This document shows positions 30,965 through 39,771 of a DNA stretch of 64,000 bases, in pieces. Each line of letters opens with the position of its first letter. Within the stretch, counting starts at the first letter, position 1. The position numbers were made by a program, and so were the translations under genes. This DNA is from Nitrospinaceae bacterium (GTDB taxonomy: Bacteria; Nitrospinota; Nitrospinia; Nitrospinales; VA-1). The notes below the pieces were generated by a model. The model was not told the origin of the DNA and ran no database searches. It was given only the letters and a program-made list of their open reading frames with translations. Location of the stretch: assembly GCA_021604505.1 (NCBI GenBank), contig BQJC01000001.1, forward strand, positions 558,001-622,000, written 5' to 3'.

Positions 30965-31870
30965 ATGGTTGTTACAGGAGAATGTAGACTCCTTCACACA
31001 TGTGAGATGTGTGAATTCAATAATGATACGGATTGTAAAGCCGATAAGAACGAACACAACCGCTGGCTTGTGAATAAGCGGATGAACGATATCAAATTCA
31101 AACTGATTGTCGGCAGTAATAAAGGCGGCGTGGGGAAAAGCACGGTCACGACGAACCTGGCAATCGCCCTCGCTGAAAAAGGTTACAAGGTGGGGCTCGC
31201 CGATGCCGATTTACACGGTCCCAATGTTCCAAAGCTGTTAAACGCCGAGAATATCCGCCTGAAATCGACAGAAGAAGGGATCGATCCCTACGAGACCCGC
31301 AACGGGCTCAAAGTCGCATCCTTAGGGTTTCTGATCGAAGACCCCAACATGCACATCGCCTGGCGCGATGCGGTCAAATACGACTTTATCATAGAATTGC
31401 TGGGCAATATCAATTGGGGAAATCTGGATTATTTGCTCTTCGATCTCCCGCCCGGAACCGGAAACGAGCAGATCACCATCATCGACTTTATTGGGGAAGT
31501 GGATGGTGCGGTCATCGTCACCACTCCGCAGGATTTGGCTCTCCTGGACGCTAGAAAGATGATTTCTTTTGCCAGAGACAGCAACGTTCCTATTGTGGGT
31601 GTTATTGAAAATATGAGCACCCTGACCTGTCCTCACTGCGAGAAAGAAATCGACGTATTTAAAAAAGGTGGGGGAGAGAAACTGGCGCAGGAACTGGTAC
31701 TTCCTTATTTAGGCAAAATCCCGCTGGATTTGGAAATCACCAAATGCTCGGACAGTGGAGAGCCGGTGGTTTTGTCGAAACCCGATTCTGCCGCCACCAA
31801 AGCGTTTCTGCAATTGGCGGAAAACTGCCACAAATTTCTCAATCCAGAAGCCTCAGTCACCGCCGGCTGA
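30965..31870 (+). CDS. Mrp/NBP35-family Fe-S cluster carrier ATPase
   Basis: A 301-residue P-loop ATPase of the Mrp/ApbC/NBP35 group, which carries Fe-S clusters to target proteins. The deviant Walker A is SNKGGVGKST, switch and Walker B regions are DADLHGPNVP and LLFDLPPGTG. The C-terminal cluster-binding pair is TCPHC. An N-terminal four-cysteine stretch (CRLLHTCEMC ... TDC, spacing CX5CX2CX7C) precedes the ATPase. It resembles in placement, not spacing, the N-terminal cluster site of eukaryotic NBP35. ATG at 30965 sits five bases after AGGAGG; a GTG three bases earlier is less likely. It is monocistronic. Confidence 0.92.
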   Translation: MVVTGECRLLHTCEMCEFNNDTDCKADKNEHNRWLVNKRMNDIKFKLIVGSNKGGVGKSTVTTNLAIALAEKGYKVGLADADLHGPNVPKLLNAENIRLKSTEEGIDPYETRNGLKVASLGFLIEDPNMHIAWRDAVKYDFIIELLGNINWGNLDYLLFDLPPGTGNEQITIIDFIGEVDGAVIVTTPQDLALLDARKMISFARDSNVPIVGVIENMSTLTCPHCEKEIDVFKKGGGEKLAQELVLPYLGKIPLDLEITKCSDSGEPVVLSKPDSAATKAFLQLAENCHKFLNPEASVTAG

Positions 31871-32187
31871 TTTTCAGTAAACCCGGTCCGCGTATTTTTG
31901 GCCGTTTTTTTAAGCTTTTTGGCGCGAAAACACGGGGGGAAATAAAACCACAATCCATTTGCGAAGCCTGCATAAATTAGGGGATAATATGTGTGAAGCC
32001 TTTTGAAGAAAAAAGTTGCACCTTTGTCCGGTCGTTAAAATAGTCATTCATGTCGGCAAGGCCGATGGGAAATATTTTTTGGTCTCCATAATAATTCCGG
32101 GTTTCGGGATTGAAGTTTTGAGATCGACGTTTAATATTGATTCGAAAGCGGTTTTGGATTGTGACCACTAAAGATTTTAGTTTTATC
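31871..32187. other. Intergenic spacer, no recognised feature
   Basis: This 317-base region between the Mrp ATPase and the DsbA-like gene shows no convincing ORF. It contains a few T-runs, for example after TTTTTTTAAGC near 31905, but no clean terminator hairpin. Promoter boxes for the downstream gene cannot be placed with confidence. Confidence 0.4.
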
Positions 32188-33261
32188 ATGCAGGGCTGTA
32201 GACTCCTTACTTCCCTCCTGTTTGCGATTGTGTTTGTTTTTTCTTCGGCAAATTTGTCTGCCGATCCCGCCCCGGTTCAGATCTACACCAACAACCCCAT
32301 TGTGGCCACCGTTGACGGTGAGTACCTGATGATGGATGATCTGAAAAATGCTCAGATTCATGACGCCATGTCCCAGCTCCATAACATGCAGACAAGAGTT
32401 CTAAAGGAAAAAATACTCCAACAGCTTGCTATAAAGCACCCCGAATTTTTAAAAGACGATATTCCCGAAGTGACTGAAAAAGAGATCACCCATTTTTACG
32501 AGACCACCCCTGGCGTGAAGCAATTGGGAACCTTTGAAAAAATGCGGGACGAGATTCGTGAATATCTCGAAGGAGCTTACCGGGACACTTACATTAATAA
32601 AAAATACCAACATGCGATCGAAAAAAAATGGGTCAAAATTTATTTAAAACCTCCCAGTGAATTTCGCGTAGTCGCGGGGTTGGGAAGCGCCATGTTGTGG
32701 AACCAGGAAGCGTCCAAAAAAAATCCGAAGGTTTTTGTCCTTGAATATTCGGACTTTCAATGCCCTTTTTGCAAGCGGGTCCAGAAGACTCTCAAGAGTT
32801 TGCGTAAAGTCTATTCCGAAAACGTCCAGTTTGGTTACCGCCATTTTCCTCTGCCGTTTCACAAGGAGGCAAGAAATCTTGCGGAAGTTGTCGAATGCGC
32901 GCGCGATCAGGATAAATTTTGGGAACTGCAATCGATATTGTATGAAAAATCCGACGACTCTCAGACGCTCACAGAGACCGAAATTTTGAAATTAGCCAGG
33001 CAGGCCGGGGTGAAAAATTTAAAAGAATTTCAGACCTGCTGGAGTGAGAGGAAATACAAAAACCGGGTTTCGGAGGATATACGCGAAGGGGTTCGGCTGG
33101 GCATTCAGGGCACGCCAACATTTGTTTTGGGACTTTACGATCCGGAAAACGGGACAGTTTCAGGAGAGATGTTTTCCGGTGCGGTTTCCCAGGACAAGTT
33201 TGTGCAAGCCATCGAAAAGTATCTCGCCCTATCGCGTGCCGAGGCAAAACTGGTCCGCTAA
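32188..33261 (+). CDS. DsbA-family thioredoxin-fold protein with SurA-like N-terminal domain
   Basis: A secreted protein of about 357 residues. The start at ATG 32188 gives the signal peptide MQGCRLLTSLLFAIVFVFSS; the frame also runs back to a TTG at 32137 without a ribosome site. Residues after the signal (VATVDGEYLMMDDLKNA, then MQTRVLKEKILQQLA) resemble the helical chaperone domain of SurA/PpiD. From about residue 165 a DsbA-type domain follows: YSDFQCPFCKRVQ with the CPFC active site, and the cis-proline in GIQGTPTFVLG. It probably oxidises or isomerises thiols of exported proteins that its N-terminal domain holds. A DsbD-alpha-like gene follows by about 50 bases. Confidence 0.88.
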   Translation: MQGCRLLTSLLFAIVFVFSSANLSADPAPVQIYTNNPIVATVDGEYLMMDDLKNAQIHDAMSQLHNMQTRVLKEKILQQLAIKHPEFLKDDIPEVTEKEITHFYETTPGVKQLGTFEKMRDEIREYLEGAYRDTYINKKYQHAIEKKWVKIYLKPPSEFRVVAGLGSAMLWNQEASKKNPKVFVLEYSDFQCPFCKRVQKTLKSLRKVYSENVQFGYRHFPLPFHKEARNLAEVVECARDQDKFWELQSILYEKSDDSQTLTETEILKLARQAGVKNLKEFQTCWSERKYKNRVSEDIREGVRLGIQGTPTFVLGLYDPENGTVSGEMFSGAVSQDKFVQAIEKYLALSRAEAKLVR

Positions 33262-33312
33262 GATCTGAATCGATTCCAGCCTATTCTCTATACCTGCGGG
33301 GAGTCCGTGCTC

Positions 33313-33900
33313 ATGCGAGGGACCCATATTTTCTTGACCCGCTCTTTTTCCCAAACTACATTGAGCCAAATCGCGAGCCTCTACCTGCTGGTGATAGCCG
33401 GTTTGCTTTGTTTGACTTCCTCCGCGTCTGCTTTTCAATCCTTTCACGAGTTTTCCCAATCCAGGAATAATAACCACAATGTCGATGTGGCCGCTTCCAC
33501 CGTTCCTGCAACCGTCAAACCGGATGAGGATTTTGATCTGCATTTGGAGGTGAAGCTGTCCGAAGGCTGGCACATTTATTCCCTGAAGCCCCAAAGCCAG
33601 GATAAAACCCTGGCCACGCAAATTCGTTTCAGTGAAAGCGTCTTTCTGGCGCAAACCCCTTGGGTCGAACCCGAACCCGTCATCACCCTGGACGGGGCTC
33701 TGGACAAAGTGGTAAAAGTTCATAAGGATCCAGTTATTCGGTTTCGAAGGAATCTGGTCGTTCCGGGTCATCTAAAACCCGGCACCTACCCCATTTTAGG
33801 GCACATCGAGTTTAGGGCATGCGACAACAAGATATGCGCATTGCCTCGAAAGATAGTTTTTCAGACGATACTGCGGGTTCAGCGCACCGGGAACCCTTGA
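33313..33900 (+). CDS. Secreted DsbD N-terminal (alpha) domain-like protein
   Basis: A protein of about 195 residues with a signal anchor (IASLYLLVIAGLLCLTSSASA). The mature part matches the immunoglobulin-like DsbD-alpha / 'DsbC' corrector domain. It contains KPDEDFDLHLEVKLSEGWHIYSL, the long central strand region, and the redox pair in FRACDNKICALPRKI near the C-terminus. In DsbD this domain passes electrons from the membrane part to periplasmic oxidoreductases. Here no membrane DsbD/CcdA partner is encoded next to it. Either ATG 33313 or GTG 33307 could start, with GGGGAG upstream. Its partner is probably the DsbA-like protein just upstream. Confidence 0.82.
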   Translation: MRGTHIFLTRSFSQTTLSQIASLYLLVIAGLLCLTSSASAFQSFHEFSQSRNNNHNVDVAASTVPATVKPDEDFDLHLEVKLSEGWHIYSLKPQSQDKTLATQIRFSESVFLAQTPWVEPEPVITLDGALDKVVKVHKDPVIRFRRNLVVPGHLKPGTYPILGHIEFRACDNKICALPRKIVFQTILRVQRTGNP

Positions 33901-34163
33901 TGATTGGCAGGAGAATTCAGGTGACGCATTACTTCCCAATTTGGCACACGATCGCCCAATCCCGCTTCCCAGCACTCTAAATAAGCCTTTTTTCAACACT
34001 TTCAAAGATTTTACCCGCCCGGCGAGTGTCAAGATGCTAAAATATATTCAAGCTGAATATCGCCAGAATGCCTTGGCAGTTCCCCATTACCATTGGATTG
34101 AATCCCGATCCAAACTAAACAACTATTTGTTTTAATTAGTAGTGTTTTGTTGGCCATTGATAA

Positions 34164-36791
34164 ATGCAAGTGATCACCACACATTTGAATGCCGATTTTG
34201 ACTGCCTGGCTTCCATGGTAGCGGCGAAGAAATTGTACCCGGAGGCCAAAATGGTTTTTTCCGGTTCCGCCGAAAAAATGGTGAATCGTTATTTGCAGGA
34301 AGTGAACCCCGCTTTGGAGATTTCCCGGATCAAGGAAATCGATCTTGACCAGGTTTCATTATTGATTCTTGTGGACACGCAGAACCCGGCCCGGATTGGC
34401 GTGTTTCAATCTTTAATCAATAAACCAGGCGTAGAGGTTCACATATTCGACCACCATCCCGATGCAGGACCGGAAGTGCGAGCTGTAAAGTCCATCGTAA
34501 AAAAAAGAGGCGCGGCGACCACGATCCTGACGGAAATCCTGGCCGAAAACCAGATCGCTTTAACCCGCGAGGAAAGCACACTCATGGCCTTGGGGATTTA
34601 CGAAGACACGCATTCCCTGATATCCACATCCACCACGCCGGAAGATTTTCATGCAGTCGCAAAATTAGTTGAATCGGGTGCTGACTTGAATGTGGTCGCC
34701 GACTACGTTCAATCCCGGCTAAACCAGGAACAGGTGGATGTGCTCAACGAACTCATCCGCAATATCGAATTTTTGAATATCAATGGAGTTGAGATCGCAC
34801 TCGCCATGGTCACTTGTGAAGAATTTGTAGAAGATCTGGCCTATGTCGTGCACCGGGTGATGGATTTGGAAAACCTCTCCGCTTTATTGGTGCTCGTTCG
34901 CATGGACAAGCGCGTTTATTTCATTGGCAGAAGCCGCAACAAAGCCGTCGATCTCACTCAGGTGGCCAGGGAGTTTGACGGCGGAGGGCACGCAAATGCG
35001 GCGTCCGCCAGTGTTCGGGAGATGACTCTGGTGCAGGCCAGGGAAAAATTGTTGAGTGTCCTTGAAGAGAAAGTAGAGCCGCTTTGCAGGGTCAAAGACA
35101 TCATGCATTTTCCGGTGGTCAGCGTTAAAAAATCGGATTCGATTCATACAGTTGAAAAAACGCTCACGCTGTTTAACCTCAATACGCTTCCGGTGATGGA
35201 AAAAAAAGTGCCTGTGGGGTTGATCACCCGGCAAATTGTGGAGAAGGCTCTGCACCACAAACTGGGCAAAACCAGCGCCGATGATTTAATGATCCGGGAA
35301 TTTTCAGTCACCGCTCCGGATTCTTATTTTCGAACCATCATTCCCATGGTCATTGAAAAAAAACAAAAACTCATTCCCGTGGTGGACGTAAAAACCGGTG
35401 AACTTGAGGGGGTCGTCAGCCGGGGAGATTTGCTCCGCGTCTTGCAGGGCGATCTGATTCTCGATGAAAAATCCGGAAAACCGGCAGGGTTCAAGGGAAG
35501 GGGAGGGCATAAAAATGTCAAGAGCCTGATGAAAGAACGCCTGGATAAAAAATTGATGGATCTTTTTGAATCCATTGCCAAGGTGGCCGATGGGGACGAT
35601 TGTTCGGTTTTTGTCGTCGGAGGCTTCGTCCGCGATCTTTTGCTGCGAATCCCCAATCTGGATGTCGATATTGTGGTCGAAGGGGATGGGGTTGGCTTTG
35701 CCAGAAAGTTGGCGGATCTGTTGCAGGGAAGGGTGAAAAGCCATGCCAAGTTTGGCACGTCCGTCATCATTCTTGAGGACGGGTTCCGCATCGATGTGGC
35801 CACGGCCCGGATGGAATTTTATAAACATCCCGCTGCGCTTCCGACGGTTGAGAAGAGTTCCATTAAAGCAGACCTGTTTCGCCGTGACTTTACGGTCAAC
35901 AGCCTGGCCATACAGTTGACGGGAAAAGACGCCTTTTCGCTCATGGACTATTTTAATGGCGAAAAGGATCTTAAGGACAAGATGATCCGGGTGCTTCACA
36001 ATTTGAGTTTTATTGAAGATCCTTGCCGGATCTTCCGTGCCATCCGGTTTGAACAGCGGCACGGTTTTCAAATCGGGAAGCAAACAGAGGCGTTCATGAA
36101 GACCGCCGTTAAAAAAAGGCTGGTCGACAAGTTGAGCGGTTCCCGGTTTTTAAACGAACTTGTCTTGATTTTAAAAGAAGGGAATCCGGTGTCCTGCATT
36201 CGGCGCATGATGGAGTTTTCCCTGTTTCAATTTATTTCCCCCGGAATGCTTGCGGATGTTTCCAGGGTGAAAGTCCTGGAACGGGTGGGCGAGGTGTTGT
36301 CCTGGGCCAAAATGGTGCCTTTTGTAAAATTTCCGGAAGCCTGGTTCATCTATTTTATGGGTTTGTTTTACGATCTGGATAAAAGTGCGTTCCAACTGGC
36401 CGTCGAGCGCCTGCGTCTTCCTATGCGATTGCGAAAGCGTCTGGAAAACGATGTGGAGACATGCAGGGAAGCCGTCAAGCGGCTGGCTAATAAAAAACAG
36501 ATGGCGCCGGGGGAAATTTACGAAATTTTTTCCCAGCTGTCCGCGGAGGCGGTTATTTTCATGTTGACGCTTTTGGCTGACGACCGTGTCAATAATTATG
36601 CGACCCTTTATCTCACTCAGTATCACGATCTCGGTAAATTGTCTCTCACAGGCGACGATCTGATACGCATGGGGGTGAAACCCGGTCCCATCTTCCAGAC
36701 GGTTTTCAAAAACCTACGGGACGCCCGAGTGGACGGTAAAGTGAAAACCAGGCAAGATGAAGTGGCGCTGGTCGAAAAGCATTTTCTTTGA
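34164..36791 (+). CDS. DHH-CBS-polynucleotide adenylyltransferase (tRNA nucleotidyltransferase)
   Basis: An 875-residue fusion. The N-terminal DHH phosphoesterase domain has HLNADFDCLAS, LVDTQN and FDHHPD, plus the DHHA1 motif GGGHANAAS near residue 275. Two CBS repeats follow (VKDIMHFPVVSVKKSDS and the DDLMIREFSVTAPDS region). The C-terminal class II nucleotidyltransferase domain has VVGGFVRDLLL and DVDIVV, then RRDFTVNSLAIQL and EDPCRIFRAIRFE. This architecture occurs in A-adding tRNA nucleotidyltransferases of lineages that split CC- and A-addition, so a second CC-adding enzyme may exist elsewhere. The DHH domain could trim RNA ends; CBS domains suggest adenine nucleotide sensing. Confidence 0.92.
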   Translation: MQVITTHLNADFDCLASMVAAKKLYPEAKMVFSGSAEKMVNRYLQEVNPALEISRIKEIDLDQVSLLILVDTQNPARIGVFQSLINKPGVEVHIFDHHPDAGPEVRAVKSIVKKRGAATTILTEILAENQIALTREESTLMALGIYEDTHSLISTSTTPEDFHAVAKLVESGADLNVVADYVQSRLNQEQVDVLNELIRNIEFLNINGVEIALAMVTCEEFVEDLAYVVHRVMDLENLSALLVLVRMDKRVYFIGRSRNKAVDLTQVAREFDGGGHANAASASVREMTLVQAREKLLSVLEEKVEPLCRVKDIMHFPVVSVKKSDSIHTVEKTLTLFNLNTLPVMEKKVPVGLITRQIVEKALHHKLGKTSADDLMIREFSVTAPDSYFRTIIPMVIEKKQKLIPVVDVKTGELEGVVSRGDLLRVLQGDLILDEKSGKPAGFKGRGGHKNVKSLMKERLDKKLMDLFESIAKVADGDDCSVFVVGGFVRDLLLRIPNLDVDIVVEGDGVGFARKLADLLQGRVKSHAKFGTSVIILEDGFRIDVATARMEFYKHPAALPTVEKSSIKADLFRRDFTVNSLAIQLTGKDAFSLMDYFNGEKDLKDKMIRVLHNLSFIEDPCRIFRAIRFEQRHGFQIGKQTEAFMKTAVKKRLVDKLSGSRFLNELVLILKEGNPVSCIRRMMEFSLFQFISPGMLADVSRVKVLERVGEVLSWAKMVPFVKFPEAWFIYFMGLFYDLDKSAFQLAVERLRLPMRLRKRLENDVETCREAVKRLANKKQMAPGEIYEIFSQLSAEAVIFMLTLLADDRVNNYATLYLTQYHDLGKLSLTGDDLIRMGVKPGPIFQTVFKNLRDARVDGKVKTRQDEVALVEKHFL

Positions 36792-36855
36792 TAACTCATG
36801 ATCGGCGAACCACCATCCGTTCCGTTCCCGTTGAAACCCTTGCTTAAAAATTAAA

Positions 36856-38193
36856 ATGGCCCGCCTGACCCGCCTCCTGGACCGTTATTTCCGGCTGAGC
36901 GAAAATCAAACCGACATCGCGACCGAAATGAGGGCCGGAGGAGTCACTTTTTTCACCGCCTCCTATATCATTTTTGTCCAGCCTGCGGTGTTGTCGCAGG
37001 CCGGTATGGATTTTGGAGCCGTCATGACGGCCACTTGCATCTCATCCGCCATCGGTTGCCTGATCATGGGGTTGTGGGCCAATTATCCCATTGCCCTGGC
37101 ACCGGGGATGGGCCTCAACTTTTACTTCACCTTCACGGTAGTGATGGGTCTCGGAATCTCCTGGCAGACGGCCTTGGGAGCCATCTTTCTTTCCGGTGTG
37201 GTTCTTATTTTACTCACCGTCACCAAAGTTCGCGAAGCGTTGATCCATATCATTCCAGGCCCTCTGAAATGCGGAATTGCCGTTGGGATCGGGCTTTTTA
37301 TCACCTTCATCGGTTTTTCCCAGGGAGGGCTGGTGACCGCTCACCCGCAAACTCTCGTGCAATTGGGAGACCTTAAGAGTCTGCCGGCCTTGTTTTCTAT
37401 TTTTGGGTTGATTCTCATAGGGACCCTTCTGCAGAAAAAAGTCAATGGCGCTATTTTGATAGGGTTGCTGACCCTCAGCATTTTAGCGATTCCCTTTGAC
37501 ATGGTCGAATTTCGTGGATTGGTTTCCACTCCCCCGAGCCTTGAGCCTGTCTGGATGAAACTGGATATTCCTGGAGCCCTGGACCTTGGTCTTCTGACGG
37601 TGGCGGCGGTTTTTGTATTTGTCGATCTGTTTGATACCGCCGGGACCCTGGTGGGTGTGGGTCAGCAAGGAGGATTTCTCAAGGACGGAAAATTACCGCG
37701 CGCTTCCCGGGCGTTATTGCCCGATGCGGTGGCGACCACAACAGGTTCACTGATGGGGACTTCCACCGTGACCTGTTACATTGAAAGCGCTGCGGGAGTG
37801 GCGGAAGGGGGGCGGACAGGTCTGACGAGTGTGACCACGGCGCTGTTTTTTCTGCTGGCGCTTTTCTTTTCGCCCCTTGCGCAAATGATCGGAGGGGGAG
37901 TGAATGTGGATGAAAAGACCACTCTCTATCCCATCACCGCTCCCGTTTTGATCATTGTGGGGTGCCTGATGGCGAGGAATCTGAACAGAATCGACTGGCG
38001 GCAATGGGATGATTCCCTTCCCGCCTTTCTGGTTCTGGTCGGGATGCCCCTCACCCACAGCATTGCCGATGGGATGGCTCTAGGGTTTATCGCCTATCCA
38101 ATAATGAAGGTTCTGTGTGGTAAAGCCAAAGACGTTCACTGGGGCATGGTCCTGATCGCACTGCTTTTCACGGCGCGCTATTGGGGTTTATAG
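36856..38193 (+). CDS. NCS2-family purine permease (AzgA/GhxP-like)
   Basis: A 445-residue integral membrane transporter for purine bases driven by the proton gradient. It has about 12-14 hydrophobic segments. Family landmarks are an opening EMRAGGVTFFTASYIIFVQP, the ALAPGMGLNFYF motif, VGIGLFITFIGF, and the conserved VDLFDTAGTLVGV segment. It belongs to the AzgA branch (adenine/guanine/hypoxanthine), not the uracil/xanthine branch. It follows the tRNA nucleotidyltransferase by about 65 bases on the same strand and could share its transcript. The exact purine cannot be read. Confidence 0.93.
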   Translation: MARLTRLLDRYFRLSENQTDIATEMRAGGVTFFTASYIIFVQPAVLSQAGMDFGAVMTATCISSAIGCLIMGLWANYPIALAPGMGLNFYFTFTVVMGLGISWQTALGAIFLSGVVLILLTVTKVREALIHIIPGPLKCGIAVGIGLFITFIGFSQGGLVTAHPQTLVQLGDLKSLPALFSIFGLILIGTLLQKKVNGAILIGLLTLSILAIPFDMVEFRGLVSTPPSLEPVWMKLDIPGALDLGLLTVAAVFVFVDLFDTAGTLVGVGQQGGFLKDGKLPRASRALLPDAVATTTGSLMGTSTVTCYIESAAGVAEGGRTGLTSVTTALFFLLALFFSPLAQMIGGGVNVDEKTTLYPITAPVLIIVGCLMARNLNRIDWRQWDDSLPAFLVLVGMPLTHSIADGMALGFIAYPIMKVLCGKAKDVHWGMVLIALLFTARYWGL

Positions 38194-38293
38194 ACATTCT
38201 TTCGAGAGGCTTTTTAGAAGAAAACAGCCTGTGTGGTATACTTTGATCTGCAATACAACGATTCTACTTTTTATGAATTAAAAAGGGGTTCCA

Positions 38294-38878
38294 GTGGCCA
38301 GTGTCGATTATTTGATCAAACAGTTTTTAACTCCGGACCGCAAGCATCTGGATCTCAGCAATCAAAACATCGGCGACAAGGGCGCCGTCACCCTGTCCAA
38401 ATCCAAAAGCCTGAAAAGGGTCACCAGGCTCAGTCTGCCGAACAACAACATCAGTGACGAGGGAGCGATCGCAATCGCCAATTCGGAGAATCTTAAGAAT
38501 GTGACCGATCTTGATTTTTATGGCAACGTGATCGGTGACGACGGAGTCAAGGCGATCGCCACTTCTCCTAATATGTCGAAATTGAAAAAGCTGAGTCTCT
38601 ATGGCAATCTGGTAGAAGATGAAGGTGCGATTGCCATAGCCGAATCCAAAACGTTGTCCAAATTGAAGCATCTTTTCCTGACCTCGAACCGGGTGCGGCG
38701 AAAGGGCCTGGAAGCGTTGCTGGAAAATAAATCGCGGACCCGTCTGTGCCGGCTCTACATTGATGACATCGAAGACTTTATGTACCCGGAAGATTTTGAA
38801 GACGATGAAGATGCTTCCGGATGGGATGACCTTGAAACTCAAAGCCAAAACTCTGCAAAGGACGATTCTGAAAATTGA
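38294..38878 (+). CDS. Leucine-rich repeat (RNI-like) protein, cytosolic
   Basis: A 194-residue protein with at least five consecutive 27-residue repeats of the ribonuclease-inhibitor type. Each has the form LxLxxNxIxDxGAxAIA, for example LSLPNNNISDEGAIAIA and LSLYGNLVEDEGAIAIA. There is no signal peptide. The C-terminus is a strongly acidic tail (MYPEDFEDDEDASGWDD). The start is GTG with AAAGGGG upstream. Such LRRs are protein-binding surfaces; no enzymatic domain is attached. The next gene, a secreted LRR protein with the same repeat length, overlaps its stop by four bases, so the two are co-translated paralogues in different compartments. Confidence 0.88.
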   Translation: MASVDYLIKQFLTPDRKHLDLSNQNIGDKGAVTLSKSKSLKRVTRLSLPNNNISDEGAIAIANSENLKNVTDLDFYGNVIGDDGVKAIATSPNMSKLKKLSLYGNLVEDEGAIAIAESKTLSKLKHLFLTSNRVRRKGLEALLENKSRTRLCRLYIDDIEDFMYPEDFEDDEDASGWDDLETQSQNSAKDDSEN

Positions 38879-39453
38879 GATCCAACATTCGGGAAAAATC
38901 TAATCCCATTATCACCCTTCTACTGGTTTTTTTCCTGTGCTGGCCCATGGCTCACGGGCATGCCCAATTTCTTGACCGTAAAAAATCCATCGATTTTGAA
39001 AATGTATTCAAACAGGGTTTAAAAAGGGGAGGGAAATACCTCAATTTGAAAGGGAAAAAAATCGGGGACGAAGGGCTGAAACTATTGGGTCAGCAGAAGT
39101 GGTTATCGAAAGTCACGAAAATCGATTTGCGGTACAACGATATCACCGAAGATGGCGCGAAAATTCTTGCTGAATTTCCACCGCTTCCCAAACTGAAAGT
39201 CCTTATTTTAAGGCATAACTTCCTTGCCGATAACGGCGCGGTCATTTTTGCCAGGAACAAGAACTTCCCTAATTTGGTAGAAATAGAATTGGGATGGAAC
39301 GAAATCAGGGATGCGGGAGCGGTGGCTTTTGCGGAGTCGAAATCGTTTCCAAAACTGCAGGAACTGGATCTACGAGGTAATTTTTTGTCGGATCAGACGA
39401 AAGAGGAATTGAAAAAAACCCTGGTCCACCTGAAATCTCTCCAGCTTTATTGA
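38875..39453 (+). CDS. Leucine-rich repeat (RNI-like) protein, secreted
   Basis: A 192-residue exported protein. The signal peptide includes PIITLLLVFFLCWPMAHGHA. Four to five 27-residue LRRs follow, for example LNLKGKKIGDEGLKLLG and IELGWNEIRDAGAVAFA, and a final LDLRGNFLSD repeat. The start TTG overlaps the stop TGA of the previous LRR gene. Repeat length and consensus match the cytosolic paralogue, so one likely arose by duplication followed by gain or loss of the export signal. Function is unknown, presumably protein-protein contacts in the envelope. Confidence 0.85.
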   Translation: MRSNIREKSNPIITLLLVFFLCWPMAHGHAQFLDRKKSIDFENVFKQGLKRGGKYLNLKGKKIGDEGLKLLGQQKWLSKVTKIDLRYNDITEDGAKILAEFPPLPKLKVLILRHNFLADNGAVIFARNKNFPNLVEIELGWNEIRDAGAVAFAESKSFPKLQELDLRGNFLSDQTKEELKKTLVHLKSLQLY

Positions 39454-39486
39454 CTGGTTTACCAGCACATAATCCCCGAACGATCT

Positions 39487-39729
39487 TTAAAACCCCATGA
39501 CCCCCGATTCTTCGTCGTAGAAAAACTTTTCCCCGTTAGGCCCGTGGTAAGAAATTTCTTTGACTTCCCAGAGGTGTTTCTTTTTAACATCCGCTTCCGC
39601 GGCGCGATACCTGCCGTTGTCCTCGCGTTGGAGAAGGAGAAACTTATTATTGTTGTTTGATATTATTTGCCAGACGTAGAAATCGCTCTCTACAGTTCCT
39701 TTTTCATAATCAATGTTGATGATGTTCAT
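39487..39729 (-). CDS. Small hypothetical protein, 80 residues
   Basis: An 80-residue soluble protein starting MNIINIDYEKGTVESDF. The ATG at 39729 has TGGAG eight bases upstream; a TTG two codons earlier is in frame but less likely. The pattern of alternating hydrophobic residues (YVWQIISNNNNKFLLLQRE, then LWEVKEISYH) suggests a small beta-sheet domain. No cysteines or membrane segments are seen. It follows ctpA on the same strand after about 40 bases, so it may be co-transcribed. I recognise no family. Confidence 0.7.
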   Translation of the reverse strand: MNIINIDYEKGTVESDFYVWQIISNNNNKFLLLQREDNGRYRAAEADVKKKHLWEVKEISYHGPNGEKFFYDEESGVMGF

Positions 39730-39771
39730 GGACAAAACTCCAAAATAGCGGCAAAAGTTAAAACCTGTATT

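Noticed and set aside
33941-34135. Open frame of 64 codons before the tRNA nucleotidyltransferase
   Set aside because: No ribosome site or coding-like composition; probably chance.
35304-36083. Long minus-strand frame opposite the tRNA nucleotidyltransferase
   Set aside because: Shadow frame of a strongly supported gene with all catalytic motifs on the + strand.
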